Part shown: in pieces, positions 40,737 through 50,659 of the stretch
Layout of the letters: each line of letters opens with the position of its first letter
How positions within the stretch are numbered: position 1 is the stretch's first letter
NCBI GenBank assembly: GCA_900546115.1
Contig: URBQ01000008.1
Location: 1-64,000 of the forward strand
Source of the DNA: an uncultured Collinsella sp.
GTDB lineage: Bacteria; Actinomycetota; Coriobacteriia; Coriobacteriales; Coriobacteriaceae
DNA: 64,000 nucleotides
Direction of reading: 5' to 3'
Notes under the pieces: model-generated
Database searches by the model: none
What the model saw: the letters and a program-made list of their open reading frames with translations, nothing else
What the model was told of the DNA's origin: nothing
Position numbers and translations under genes: made by a program

Positions 40737-42119
40737 ATGACTGATACCGCGTCCAAGCACATTGACATGACTACCGGCTCGCTGTGGCGCAATATTCCCC
40801 TATTCGCCTTTCCCGTCGCCGCCACGAGCATCCTTGAGCAGCTATCGAACCTCATCGCCACGGTCATCATCGGTAACTTCTCGGGCGACCAGGGAACCCT
40901 CGCCATGGCGGCGGTCGGCTCCAATGTTCCCCTTACCAGCCTTATGATCAACCTGTTTATTGGCCTGTCGCTTGGCTCCAACGTGGTCATCGCCAACGCC
41001 ATCGGCCGCAACGATCAGAACATGGTCAAGCGCGCCGTCCATACCTCGATTCTGATGGCACTCGTGGGCTTTGTCGTCATCGCGCTGGGCGAGATCTTTG
41101 CCGAACCCATGCTCGCCGCGCTCAACGTCCCTGACGAAACCATGCCGCTCGCATCGCTCTACCTACGCGTCTTTTTGCTGAGCATGCCCTCGATTTTGCT
41201 TTACAACTTTGAGGCCGCGATCTTCCGCTCCGTCGGCATCACCCGCATGCCGCTGCAGGCGCTTGCCGTGTCCACCGTCCTCAACATTGGCCTGGACCTC
41301 GTCTTTGTCCCCGTACTCCACTGGGGCGTCGCGGGCGTCGCCATCGCCACCGCCATCGCCTACACCGTCAGCGCCGCTACGCTCTTTATCCGCCTGCTCA
41401 AGACCGACTCCGTCGTCCGCGTCACCCCACGCGACCTGGCTATCGACCCCGTCGCCCTCAAGCGCATCGTCAAGATTGGCCTGCCCGCCGGCATCCAAAG
41501 CGCCGTCTTTGCCGTCGCCAACATCATCATCCAGTCCGCCATCAACAGCCTGGGCACCGAGGTCATGGCGGCATCGAGCGCCGCCATGAGCCTGGAGTAT
41601 GTGTGCTACAACCTGCTCAACAGCTTTAGCCAGGCCTGCACCACCTTTGTGGGGCAAAACCACGGCGCTCGCCAAATCGACCGCTGCACCAAGACGCTCA
41701 AAGTCTGCCTGGTCGAAGGCGGCATCGTTGCACTCACCACGATTATCGTTATCGTCGGTCTGGGGCGCGAGATCCTGGCGTTGTTCAACAGCGACCCCAA
41801 CATCGTCTCGATCGGCTATATCCGCGTGTGCTCGATCTTCCCGGCGTACGCCTTTAGCATGTTCTACGAGAACATGTCCGGTTATCTGCGCGGCTTTGGC
41901 ATCTCGCTCATGCCCGCCCTCATCACCATGATTTGCGTCTGCGGCATCCGCTTCTATTGGGTGTTCTGCGTGTTCCCGCACTTCCGCACCTTTGCGAACA
42001 TCATGATGGTCTACCCCATCAGCCTGGGCACCACAGCGTTCTTTATGGTCGTGGCGGTATTGCTCTGCCACCCGGCACGCACCTACCGTCTGGCGCAAGC
42101 CAAGACTGGGGCGCGCTAG
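40737..42119 (+). CDS. MATE-family efflux transporter
   Basis: 460 residues from ATG 40737, with a short GAGAG site upstream. Twelve hydrophobic helices in two related halves. The halves carry MTTGSLWRNIPLFAFPVAA, VGSNVPLTSLMINLFIGLSLG and VAASSAAMSLEY-type blocks (here MAASSAAMSLEYVCYNLLNS). These are typical of the DinF/NorM group of Na+ or H+ driven multidrug exporters. Substrate unknown. It stands alone; the promoter must lie in or just after the C-type repeat. Confidence 0.9.
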   Translation: MTDTASKHIDMTTGSLWRNIPLFAFPVAATSILEQLSNLIATVIIGNFSGDQGTLAMAAVGSNVPLTSLMINLFIGLSLGSNVVIANAIGRNDQNMVKRAVHTSILMALVGFVVIALGEIFAEPMLAALNVPDETMPLASLYLRVFLLSMPSILLYNFEAAIFRSVGITRMPLQALAVSTVLNIGLDLVFVPVLHWGVAGVAIATAIAYTVSAATLFIRLLKTDSVVRVTPRDLAIDPVALKRIVKIGLPAGIQSAVFAVANIIIQSAINSLGTEVMAASSAAMSLEYVCYNLLNSFSQACTTFVGQNHGARQIDRCTKTLKVCLVEGGIVALTTIIVIVGLGREILALFNSDPNIVSIGYIRVCSIFPAYAFSMFYENMSGYLRGFGISLMPALITMICVCGIRFYWVFCVFPHFRTFANIMMVYPISLGTTAFFMVVAVLLCHPARTYRLAQAKTGAR

Positions 42120-42148
42120 ACGCATCCAACAAGGTGGCGCATCGGCAA

Positions 42149-43015
42149 CTAGCTCACGATATGCGAGCTCATATAGTCGATAAAGCGCCTCGTAGCGATC
42201 GGCATGGTATCCCAGCTGCGCCACGCCGCCACAACGTCGCGCGAGGGGGCGTGCACGATGGGACGCACGCGAATATCGGCCTGCATGCCCTCGACCGTAC
42301 GACGGTAGAGCATGCTCACGCCTAGCCCCTCCTCCACCATCGCCATAATGGTGTAGTCGTCGGTAACCTCACTTGTCACGTGCGGCGACAGCCCGTGCGC
42401 CGTGAATGCATCGAGCACCAGGCTCTGCTCGCCCTCATCCAGCAGCACAAACGGTTCGGACGCCAGGTCGGCAAGCGTCACCTTTTCCTTTGCCGCCAGT
42501 GGATGGACGGCTGGCAACAGCGCCACCAGCTCGTCGTGATAGACCACGCGCTTCTGAAGCCCCGTGGTAAATCCACGCGCTGTAAAGCAAAAGTCGACCA
42601 TGCCATCGTGCACCCACTGGGCATTGCGCGTGTAATCGCCCTGCTTGAGGGTAAAGCGCACGCCCGGATGCAGGGCCCCAAAGTCGCGGATCACACGCGG
42701 CAACACAGTACGACTCACGTTGGTAAACGTCGCAATGCGAATGTCGGTCGACGAAAGCCCCAGCAACTCCTGACGCTTACCCTCAAGCTCGGCCTCGGCT
42801 GTAACGATCTGGCGCAGATACGGCAGATACTGTTTGCCGTCGCGCGTCAGTGAGACGCCCTGCTTGCCACGCTCGATAATCGTGGTGCCCAGCTCGCGCT
42901 CGAGCGCCTTGACGGCCTGGCTCACCGCGCTTTGCGTATAGCCCAGCTCGTCGGCGGCACGTTTCAGGCTGCCGCAATCGACCACCATACATACAATCTG
43001 ATACCGCGATGCCAT
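42149..43015 (-). CDS. LysR-family transcriptional regulator
   Basis: 288 residues; ATG 43015 with GGAGG 4 nt upstream. HTH (RAADELGYTQSAVSQAVKALE) occupies residues about 15-35 and the effector domain is of normal size. The segment TDDYTIMAMVEEGLGVSML nearly repeats the corresponding part of the LysR protein at 1.8-2.7 kb. It is divergent from an EamA transporter and probably activates or represses it. Confidence 0.88.
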   Translation of the reverse strand: MASRYQIVCMVVDCGSLKRAADELGYTQSAVSQAVKALERELGTTIIERGKQGVSLTRDGKQYLPYLRQIVTAEAELEGKRQELLGLSSTDIRIATFTNVSRTVLPRVIRDFGALHPGVRFTLKQGDYTRNAQWVHDGMVDFCFTARGFTTGLQKRVVYHDELVALLPAVHPLAAKEKVTLADLASEPFVLLDEGEQSLVLDAFTAHGLSPHVTSEVTDDYTIMAMVEEGLGVSMLYRRTVEGMQADIRVRPIVHAPSRDVVAAWRSWDTMPIATRRFIDYMSSHIVS

Positions 43016-43074
43016 CGTGCCTCCACATCGATGTAGCCGTAAAACGTTTTGCCAGGGCTTTTTCTTCCAACATT

Positions 43075-43093
43075 AGTATTTCTTAATCATACT
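43075..43093. promoter_or_regulatory. LysR-type box between regulator and EamA transporter
   Basis: AGTAT (43075-43079) and ATACT (43089-43093) are inverted around 9 nt and satisfy T-N11-A. It lies in the 158 bp divergent gap. Confidence 0.4.
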
Positions 43094-43173
43094 GAAGATG
43101 CATTCGCTTTACTACATCCATATCTGGGAGCAGAATCCTTTTTGCGAAACCGTTCTGTAACAAAAGGAGTCCC

Positions 43174-44076
43174 ATGGATCGCAAAAAAGCAATCGCGCTC
43201 TCATTTTCCGTTCCCGTCGCATGGGGCTTTTCGTACCCCCTCATGAAGATCGGCATGGACAGCATGAACGCCACGAGCATCGTCGCGCTGCGCTGCATCA
43301 TCGCCTTTGCGGCCTGCCTGCTGCTCTTCCACAAGCACGCGGTGCGCATCAACCGTGACCTGATGGTCCGCGCCGCCATCATCGGCGCCATCATGGCAAC
43401 CGAGATCACCTGCATGTGCCTGGGCTCCAGCCTCACCTCCGCCTCCACCGCCGGCTTTTTGCAGAGCCTGACGGTCGTAATCGTGCCGTTTGCCAACGCG
43501 GCCCTGCTGCGTCGCGCCCCCGAGCGCAAGGTGCTCATCGGCACCGCCATCGTCACTTGCGGCATGCTGCTGCTCTCGGGCGCCGACTTTACCAGCCTCA
43601 ATCCCGGCGCAATCATCATGCTGCTCTCGGCCTTTATCTATGCCGGCCACATTATCATCGCCAAGCGCTTTGTCGAAGAAGTCGATCCGCTGGCTCTGGG
43701 CGTTTGGCAGCTGGGCTTCGGTGGCTTGTTCTCGGGCATCGCCGCATGCACCTTGGGCGGCCTTACGCTTCCCAGCACGCCGAACGAAATCGTCGTGGTC
43801 GTTGCGCTCGCACTCATCTGCTCTGCCTACGGCTTTATCACCCAGACGCTCGTGCAGCCTCACGTACCCGCCGAGACCACCGGCTTTGCCTTCTCGCTCG
43901 AGCCGGTCTGCTCTGCCGTCTTCTCGTTCTTCTTGGTCGGCGAAGTGCTGAGCCCCATCGCCTTCTTTGGCGCCGCCCTCATCCTCACCGGCGTCATGGT
44001 GGCAACCATCGAGCTTCCGCGCCTTCGCGCACATGGACAGGCTCGCATGGCAGGAGCGCCCGAGCAAGCCTCGTAA
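43174..44076 (+). CDS. EamA/DMT-family transporter
   Basis: 300 residues from ATG 43174 with AAAGGAG. Two five-helix EamA repeats: PVAWGFSYPLMKIGMDSM at the start of the first, and ALICSAYGFITQTLVQPHV with FSLEPVCSAVFSFFLVGE in the second. The conserved ending of EamA repeats is visible in both halves. Probably an exporter of a metabolite; controlled by the divergent LysR gene. The C-terminus is basic and hydrophilic. Confidence 0.88.
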   Translation: MDRKKAIALSFSVPVAWGFSYPLMKIGMDSMNATSIVALRCIIAFAACLLLFHKHAVRINRDLMVRAAIIGAIMATEITCMCLGSSLTSASTAGFLQSLTVVIVPFANAALLRRAPERKVLIGTAIVTCGMLLLSGADFTSLNPGAIIMLLSAFIYAGHIIIAKRFVEEVDPLALGVWQLGFGGLFSGIAACTLGGLTLPSTPNEIVVVVALALICSAYGFITQTLVQPHVPAETTGFAFSLEPVCSAVFSFFLVGEVLSPIAFFGAALILTGVMVATIELPRLRAHGQARMAGAPEQAS

Positions 44077-44122
44077 GCGCCTCACCTTTTGTAGCCCCGA
44101 CATAAAGGTCTCCGGACGCCTT

Positions 44123-44128
44123 TACAAT
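44123..44128 (+). promoter_or_regulatory. -10 box for ung
   Basis: TACAAT lies 36 bp upstream of the ung ATG. No good -35 is visible at the usual distance. Confidence 0.4.
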
Positions 44129-44163
44129 AGATGCCAACAGAGCATCTGCCATAAAGGAGCCCC

Positions 44164-44889
44164 ATGGACACCGCAACTCGCGACCGCAACATAGCAACTT
44201 GGTTGGGCGATGCGCCGCAGCCGGTACGTGACACGACGGACCAGCTGCTCGAGCGCATCGCCCTTTTACGTGCCGAGCAAACCATTTACCCGGCACAAGA
44301 CGACATCCTCAATGCCCTCGCCTATACGCCGGCCGACCATGTCAAAGTTGTCATTTTGGGTCAAGATCCCTATCACGGACCCAACCAGGCCATGGGGTTA
44401 TCGTTCTCGGTTCCCGCGACGCAAACCAAGTTGCCGCCGAGCCTGCGCAACATCTACAAGGAGCTCAAAGCCGATCTGGGTTGCCCCATTCCCGCCACGG
44501 GAGATCTGACGCCATGGGCACAACAGGGCGTCCTGCTCCTTAACACTACGCTCACCGTGCGCGAGCATGCCGCGAACTCACACGCCAAACTGGGCTGGAG
44601 CACGCTCACCGACTACGTTATCGAACGCTGCTGTCAGCTGCCCCAGCCGGTAGTCTTTTTGGCATGGGGTCGCTTTGCCCAGCAGATGGTCGAAGGCAAG
44701 CTCGCCGCGACCGGCGCAGGCAAGGCAGCCGGTAAGTTCTGCCTGGCCTCCACACACCCCTCGCCGCTTTCGGCCAACCGTGCCACGGCAGAACTCCCCG
44801 CTTTTATGGGGTCGCGCCCCTTCTCGGCATCCAATCGTCTACTCGAACAGCACGGCTCGATCCCCGTCAACTGGACTTGCCTCGGCTAA
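44164..44889 (+). CDS. ung: uracil-DNA glycosylase
   Basis: 241 residues, ATG 44164 with AAGGAG. GQDPYHGP is the catalytic water-activating motif (Asp), LLLNTTLTVR the uracil-recognition strand (Asn), and STHPSPLSA the leucine-intercalation motif (His). Family 1 Ung removes uracil from DNA after cytosine deamination. Normal length and all key residues present. A bidirectional terminator follows. Confidence 0.97.
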   Translation: MDTATRDRNIATWLGDAPQPVRDTTDQLLERIALLRAEQTIYPAQDDILNALAYTPADHVKVVILGQDPYHGPNQAMGLSFSVPATQTKLPPSLRNIYKELKADLGCPIPATGDLTPWAQQGVLLLNTTLTVREHAANSHAKLGWSTLTDYVIERCCQLPQPVVFLAWGRFAQQMVEGKLAATGAGKAAGKFCLASTHPSPLSANRATAELPAFMGSRPFSASNRLLEQHGSIPVNWTCLG

Positions 44890-44903
44890 AAATCAATACA
44901 TCA

Positions 44904-44940
44904 AAAACGCGCCCGACGGCTTCCATCGGGCGCGTTTTTT
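44904..44940. terminator. bidirectional terminator between ung and the SDR gene
   Basis: AAAACGCGCCCGA (44904-44916) pairs with TCGGGCGCGTTTT (44926-44938), with TT following and A runs on the other side. Confidence 0.88.
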
Positions 44941-45619
44941 ACTCGGGCCAGATAAACTGGGTGCGGCCGGCCTCGCCGCCATCGATCAGCAGGCTCTGCC
45001 CGGTCATAAACCGGTTGGTCACGCCCACAAAGTAGATCCACTCGGCGATCTCTTGGGCGGTGGCCCAGCGCTTAAGCGGCGTGAGCTCCATAATCTGGCT
45101 CCACAGGCGCTCGTCTTCCATCACGCAACGGTTGAGCGGCGTGATAACGCCGCCCGGGTCCACGCTGTTGGCGATGGCCTGCGGCGCCAGGCGGTTTGCA
45201 AGGTTCTTGGTGTAGGCGATAACGCCGCCCTTGCTGGCGGCATAGGCGGGAAACTCCGATCCCGTATGTCCGCTCGCCGACCCCACATTGACCACGGATT
45301 TGATAGCCGCTGTCGGCTTGGCGGCAAGCCCCTCCCCCACAAAGGCGTAGCGTTCGGTCACGTTGATGGTGCCACACAGGTTGGCGGCAATGTCGTCGGC
45401 CGAATCCTGCGTACCGGCAACGTTTACGATTACCTGGGGTTCAAGGTCGTCTGGAAACGAGTCCGGTTCGCGGACATCAACGATCAGATGGCGGTAGCGC
45501 TCGTGCTCGACCGCCGTCGGCAGCAGGTCAAAGCCCACGACCTCGTGGCCCTCGTCCAAAAAGCGCTGCACGCACGCGGCTCCGATACCGCCCGAAGCGC
45601 CCGTGATCAAAACCCGCAT
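44939..45619 (-). CDS. short-chain dehydrogenase/reductase
   Basis: 226 residues. TGASGGIG (7-14) is the NAD(P) loop; FDLLP at the end of beta-2 has an Asp, which favours NAD(H). VNVAG is the NNAG variant, VNVGSASGHTG carries the catalytic Ser, and YAASKGG holds Tyr and Lys of the active site. A classical SDR; the substrate cannot be told. Bile-acid dehydrogenation is one option in a gut species, but nothing specific supports it. It ends in the shared terminator, and the VUT transporter lies 10 bp upstream. Confidence 0.87.
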   Translation of the reverse strand: MRVLITGASGGIGAACVQRFLDEGHEVVGFDLLPTAVEHERYRHLIVDVREPDSFPDDLEPQVIVNVAGTQDSADDIAANLCGTINVTERYAFVGEGLAAKPTAAIKSVVNVGSASGHTGSEFPAYAASKGGVIAYTKNLANRLAPQAIANSVDPGGVITPLNRCVMEDERLWSQIMELTPLKRWATAQEIAEWIYFVGVTNRFMTGQSLLIDGGEAGRTQFIWPE

Positions 45620-45628
45620 ACTTGCTCC

Positions 45629-46351
45629 TTAGGCGGTTGCGTGGCGCTCGAGGTACTCGGCGCCCACATTCTCACGCTCCCAGCCACGCACGACCTTGTA
45701 GCCCACGGGGCTCAGGAAGACCTCGCACAGCAGCTCGGCAACAGCGCCGGTCAGCGAGCACATAAGGACCTGCACCCAGGTCCAACCAAAGAACGTGTGG
45801 CTCACCACAATGGCAAAGACCAAGTTGTCGATAAACTGGCCAACACCCGTGGACACATAAGAGCGGAAGGCAAAGCTCGCAAAGTTATTCTTTTTGAGCA
45901 TACGACCGAGCGACTGGTTGAGCGTGGAGTTAACGACGGCAGAGACGAGCATGGCGAGCGAAGAGCCCAGCACCACGTACCAGGTGCCGCCGATGGTGGC
46001 GTTAAGGGCGGTGTTGACCTCGATCATACCCGTGTCGTAGTAGGCGCCCCACATGCCGGGCGTGAGCGAGCATGCCCAAAAGCACAGGCTCACAGCCAGG
46101 TTGACCAGCAGTGCGAGGATAGAGATTTTGATGGATGCCTTGGCGCCAAAGCGCTTGCAGATCATGTCCTGGCACAAAAACGAAACCCAGCTCACCACAA
46201 AGCCGCAATCGAGTGCCAGATACGGCAGGCTGATAAGCTCTTTGTTGGCCAGCAGGTTCATCATGATGACACTCACGAAAAACAGCGAAACCGTTGCCGC
46301 GGGAATGCTCCGCAACAGGACCTTGTAGTCCTCCATGACCTTCTTGATCAT
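45629..46351 (-). CDS. VUT-family transporter (YhhQ-like, queuosine precursor uptake)
   Basis: 240 residues with about six hydrophobic helices. ALDCGFVVSWVSFLCQDMICKRFGAK, split after 20, and VSTGVGQFIDNLVFAIVVS match the VUT/DUF165 family, whose E. coli member YhhQ imports preQ0 and preQ1. The start ATG has AAAGGAG 6 nt upstream. The leader contains a stem plus an A-rich tail resembling a preQ1 aptamer. The SDR gene follows 10 bp downstream and may be cotranscribed. Confidence 0.85.
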   Translation of the reverse strand: MIKKVMEDYKVLLRSIPAATVSLFFVSVIMMNLLANKELISLPYLALDCGFVVSWVSFLCQDMICKRFGAKASIKISILALLVNLAVSLCFWACSLTPGMWGAYYDTGMIEVNTALNATIGGTWYVVLGSSLAMLVSAVVNSTLNQSLGRMLKKNNFASFAFRSYVSTGVGQFIDNLVFAIVVSHTFFGWTWVQVLMCSLTGAVAELLCEVFLSPVGYKVVRGWERENVGAEYLERHATA

Positions 46352-46357
46352 TATGTA

Positions 46358-46408
46358 CTCCTTTGGTTTTAGGTTTAACGAGCAGGATATCGGACCCGAA
46401 CTGCTCGG
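46358..46408 (-). ncRNA. possible preQ1-type riboswitch or regulatory hairpin
   Basis: In the minus-strand RNA a 7 bp stem CGAGCAG/CUGCUCG (forward 46401-46407 and 46379-46385) encloses a 15 nt loop containing GGGU. An A-rich tail GUUAAACCUAAAACC runs into the ribosome site AAAGGAG. Loop GGGU can pair with tail ACCU, giving an H-type pseudoknot over the ribosome site as in class I preQ1 switches. The consensus match is partial. The promoter -10 (TATTAT) lies upstream. Confidence 0.35.
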
Positions 46409-46507
46409 ACGTCACGGGCTTGAGACGACGATGGGTATAATAGCCGCTCACACGGCATCAGGCAAGCAAACGACGCGGCAGCCCCACAGGGCCACCGCGC
46501 CGATGCA

Positions 46508-48121
<1,614 letters not shown>

Positions 48122-48168
48122 GCGGATCCTTTCTTGCATTGAGTGCATTACGTCGATGTAACCGCACT

Positions 48169-48174
48169 ATTGTA
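48169..48174 (-). promoter_or_regulatory. -10 box for prfC
   Basis: Minus-strand TACAAT 48 bp upstream of the start. Confidence 0.4.
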
Positions 48175-48257
48175 GCCGCGAAATCCCGCTCTAGGGCGCC
48201 TATCAGGACAAATTCATCAGCTGAGCTCGCTGCGCCGGGCAGCCGCCTCAAGGATTG

Positions 48258-48552
48258 TCTCGATCTGTAACAGTAAGACGGGTTTTGAGCCTCTACCTGT
48301 TACAGATCAAGACAAACTGGCAGGCCCGCCGGCACAATCTCAACCTGTAACATCTAGCCGCCTAAATCAGGTCTAACTGTTACAAATCGAGATAAACGGG
48401 AAGGCGAGCCGCCAATGTCTCGTTCTGTAACATCTAGCCGCGCAAATCGACTCTTGCTGTTACAGATTGAGACAAATAGGCAGGCGGGCAAATAAGATCT
48501 CGATCTGTAACAGCAGGCGACCCAAAACGGACCTAAGTGTTACAGATTGAGA
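48258..48552. repeat. alternating 15-mer array with exact 40 bp spacing
   Basis: The motif TCTCGATCTGTAACA (with 0-2 changes) starts at 48258, 48338, 48418 and 48498. Its reverse complement starts at 48298, 48378, 48458 and 48538. All seven spacers are exactly 25 nt. Odd-numbered spacers resemble one another, as do even-numbered ones, so the 80 bp unit arose by tandem duplication while the motif stayed conserved. No ORF. It fills the divergent gap between prfC and the GntR operon. Confidence 0.9.
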
Positions 48553-48617
48553 TTGTTTTGGAGCAAGCGCGGTGCCGGCGGGCTATTCCACATTTAGCTC
48601 TTGCATAACTGTGCATA

Positions 48618-48651
48618 GTGTATATATACTGTGCTTACCGGTTATATACAC
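48618..48651. promoter_or_regulatory. GntR operator candidate
   Basis: GTGTATATATAC (48618-48629) is inverted against GTTATATACAC (48641-48651). Long AT-rich inverted repeats of this kind are typical of YtrA-type GntR self-regulation. The regulator starts 27 bp downstream. Confidence 0.55.
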
Positions 48652-48678
48652 GTGTAGCCCAACAGCTAAGGAGCCGCT

Positions 48679-49059
48679 GTGGACATCATCCTATCCAATT
48701 CGAGCGACAAGCCCATCTACGAGCAGATATCCTCGCAGGTCAAAGCGCAGATCCTTTCGGGTGCACTCGCTGCGGGAGCCAAACTCCCCAGCATCCGTGC
48801 GCTCGCGAGCGACCTCGGTGTGAGCGTCATTACCACCAAGCGTGCTTATGCCGACCTGGAGCAGCTCGGCTTTATCTGCACCGTGCAGGGCAAGGGCTGC
48901 TTTGTCGCCGAGGGCAACCAGGAACTCTTGCGCGAAAACCAGCTCTGCCGCATCGAAGAACTGCTTGCGCAAGCAGCAACGCAGGCCGAAACCTTGGGCG
49001 TCACGCGCGACAAATTGCACGAGATGCTCGACCTTGTAGCCCCCGAAACCATGCAGTAG
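48679..49059 (+). CDS. GntR-family regulator, YtrA subfamily
   Basis: 126 residues from GTG 48679 with AAGGAG 5 nt upstream. The winged HTH (KPIYEQISSQVKAQILSG to GFICTVQGKGCFV) is followed by only about 50 residues forming the short helical dimerisation tail of YtrA-type regulators. These repress linked ABC transporter operons, exactly the layout here: ATPase 23 bp downstream, then permease. Confidence 0.92.
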   Translation: MDIILSNSSDKPIYEQISSQVKAQILSGALAAGAKLPSIRALASDLGVSVITTKRAYADLEQLGFICTVQGKGCFVAEGNQELLRENQLCRIEELLAQAATQAETLGVTRDKLHEMLDLVAPETMQ

Positions 49060-49082
49060 CCATCTGCAAGAAAGGCTATACC

Positions 49083-49964
49083 ATGCAAAACTTGCTAGAA
49101 CTCAAAGGCGTTTCACGCCGCGTAAGCGACCGCTTTTCGCTACGCGATGTCACACTCACCGTGGAGCCCGGCCAGATTGTCGGCTTTGTGGGCGCAAACG
49201 GCGCCGGCAAGACAACGACCATTCGCGCCGCGCTCGGGCTCATAAAGCTCGATGCCGGCGAGGTGCAGCTGCTTGGCCAGCGCTGCGATGCCAATGCGCC
49301 CGGCGAGGCACAGCGCCACCTGCGCTCCCGCGTCGGTCTTGTCCTGGACACGTGCCCTTTCCCCTCCACGCTCAAGGTGGGCCAGATCGAGACGCTCGTA
49401 GGCCCGGCGTACCCCACATGGAGTCGCGAAACATTCGCCAGATTTATCGACCGATTTGGCCTTGATCCCAAAGCCAAGGTCAAAGACCTCTCCCGCGGCA
49501 TGGGCATGAAGCTGCAGCTCGCCTGTGCGCTCAGCCACAATGCCAAGCTGCTCGTTTTGGACGAAGCCACCGCGGGCCTCGATCCCATGGCGCGCGAAGA
49601 GCTGCTCGATGAGCTGCTCGCCTTTGTTTCCGACGGCCAGCGCAGCGTACTGCTCTCGAGCCACATTACGTCCGACCTCGATCGCGCCGCCGACCGTGTC
49701 ATCTGCATCGATAACGGCTCGATTGTGTTTGACCTGCCGCGCGAGGACATTACTGACCGCGCCGGCATCGCCCACTGCACCCAGGCACAGGCCGCCGAGC
49801 TTATGGCTTGCGTCGAAGGCGCCCGCGCCACCCACCACGCCTATAGCGTGGACGTGCTCGTGCCCAACCGCCGCGAAGCGCTCGAGGCTTTCCCCGAGAT
49901 TCCCTGCGATCGGGCAACCATTGATGACTACCTGCGCCTCACGCTGAAAGGGGCTTCGAAATGA
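49083..49964 (+). CDS. ABC transporter ATP-binding protein
   Basis: 293 residues from ATG 49083 (AAAGGC site). Walker A GANGAGKTT, signature LSRGMGMK (instead of LSGGQ, common in this family), Walker B LLVLDEATAGLDP and switch His in SSHITSD. The C-terminal 70 residues form the extra domain seen in BcrA/YtrB-type ATPases. Together with the following permease it probably forms an exporter for a peptide antibiotic or envelope stress response. Stop and next start overlap by 4 bp. Confidence 0.92.
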   Translation: MQNLLELKGVSRRVSDRFSLRDVTLTVEPGQIVGFVGANGAGKTTTIRAALGLIKLDAGEVQLLGQRCDANAPGEAQRHLRSRVGLVLDTCPFPSTLKVGQIETLVGPAYPTWSRETFARFIDRFGLDPKAKVKDLSRGMGMKLQLACALSHNAKLLVLDEATAGLDPMAREELLDELLAFVSDGQRSVLLSSHITSDLDRAADRVICIDNGSIVFDLPREDITDRAGIAHCTQAQAAELMACVEGARATHHAYSVDVLVPNRREALEAFPEIPCDRATIDDYLRLTLKGASK

Positions 49965-50659
49965 AACGAGCCTTTATGTCCGAGCTCGCCATCGTTCGCA
50001 CGCTTATCCCGAGTATTGCGGGCGTCGGCCTGTTCATATTCGTTGTGCTGACGCTCGCCAACACGTCGGGTGGCGACTCCGGCATGAGCGCCGGCGCCTG
50101 CGCCGTCAGTGCCATGTCGCCCATCATGGTCATGAGCTCGCTGGCCGGCTTCGACAATCAAAACGGTTGGGAGCGTTATCGGGCAACGCTGCCCTTCTCG
50201 CGCAAAGACATCATCTGCGCACGCTACCTGTGTATCGTTGCTTTCTCGGCCATCATGGCCTGCGCCGCCGTGCTTTTGAACATTATCGCCCTTCCGTTCT
50301 TCAACAGCGCGGGCGTGACCTCGACAGGACAAACCGTCTTTGAGATTGCAATAGCCTCGGCAGCCTCGATGCTCATCTCCCTCATGATGGTGTTTTTGGC
50401 GCAGCCGCTGTTCTTTCGATTTGGACACATGGAGGCGCTGCGCCTGTCCGTTGGTCTGTTTGCCCTGCTTGGTTGCGGCACCATGGCCACGCTGAGCTCC
50501 TCCAACCCCATCAGCAACTGGCTCATGTCGATTGCCGGGGCAAATCCCGATCCCGCCGTCCTCGGCTGCCTGTGCGCTGGAATTGCCGCACTGGCCCTCG
50601 TGCTATTTACACTGAGCTGCGCTATCAGCACCAAGGTCTATCGAACGCGCGACCTGTAA
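49961..50659 (+). CDS. ABC-2 type membrane permease
   Basis: 232 residues with six hydrophobic segments, ATG overlapping the ATPase stop (ATGA). The pattern FDNQNGWERYRATLPFSRKDIICARY between helices 2 and 3 is split here; it is the known LPxSRxxIVxARY-like motif of ABC2_membrane_5 permeases. It forms the membrane part of the exporter with the preceding ATPase; as a half-size permease it probably dimerises. Confidence 0.87.
   Translation: MKRAFMSELAIVRTLIPSIAGVGLFIFVVLTLANTSGGDSGMSAGACAVSAMSPIMVMSSLAGFDNQNGWERYRATLPFSRKDIICARYLCIVAFSAIMACAAVLLNIIALPFFNSAGVTSTGQTVFEIAIASAASMLISLMMVFLAQPLFFRFGHMEALRLSVGLFALLGCGTMATLSSSNPISNWLMSIAGANPDPAVLGCLCAGIAALALVLFTLSCAISTKVYRTRDL

Noticed and set aside
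44939..45619. Bile-acid hydroxysteroid dehydrogenase
   Set aside because: Only general SDR motifs are visible; nothing specific to steroid dehydrogenases and no link to the hydrolase gene.
48258..48552. CRISPR array
   Set aside because: Regular repeats and spacers, but the 15-mer alternates in orientation, spacers resemble each other in two classes, and no cas gene is near.
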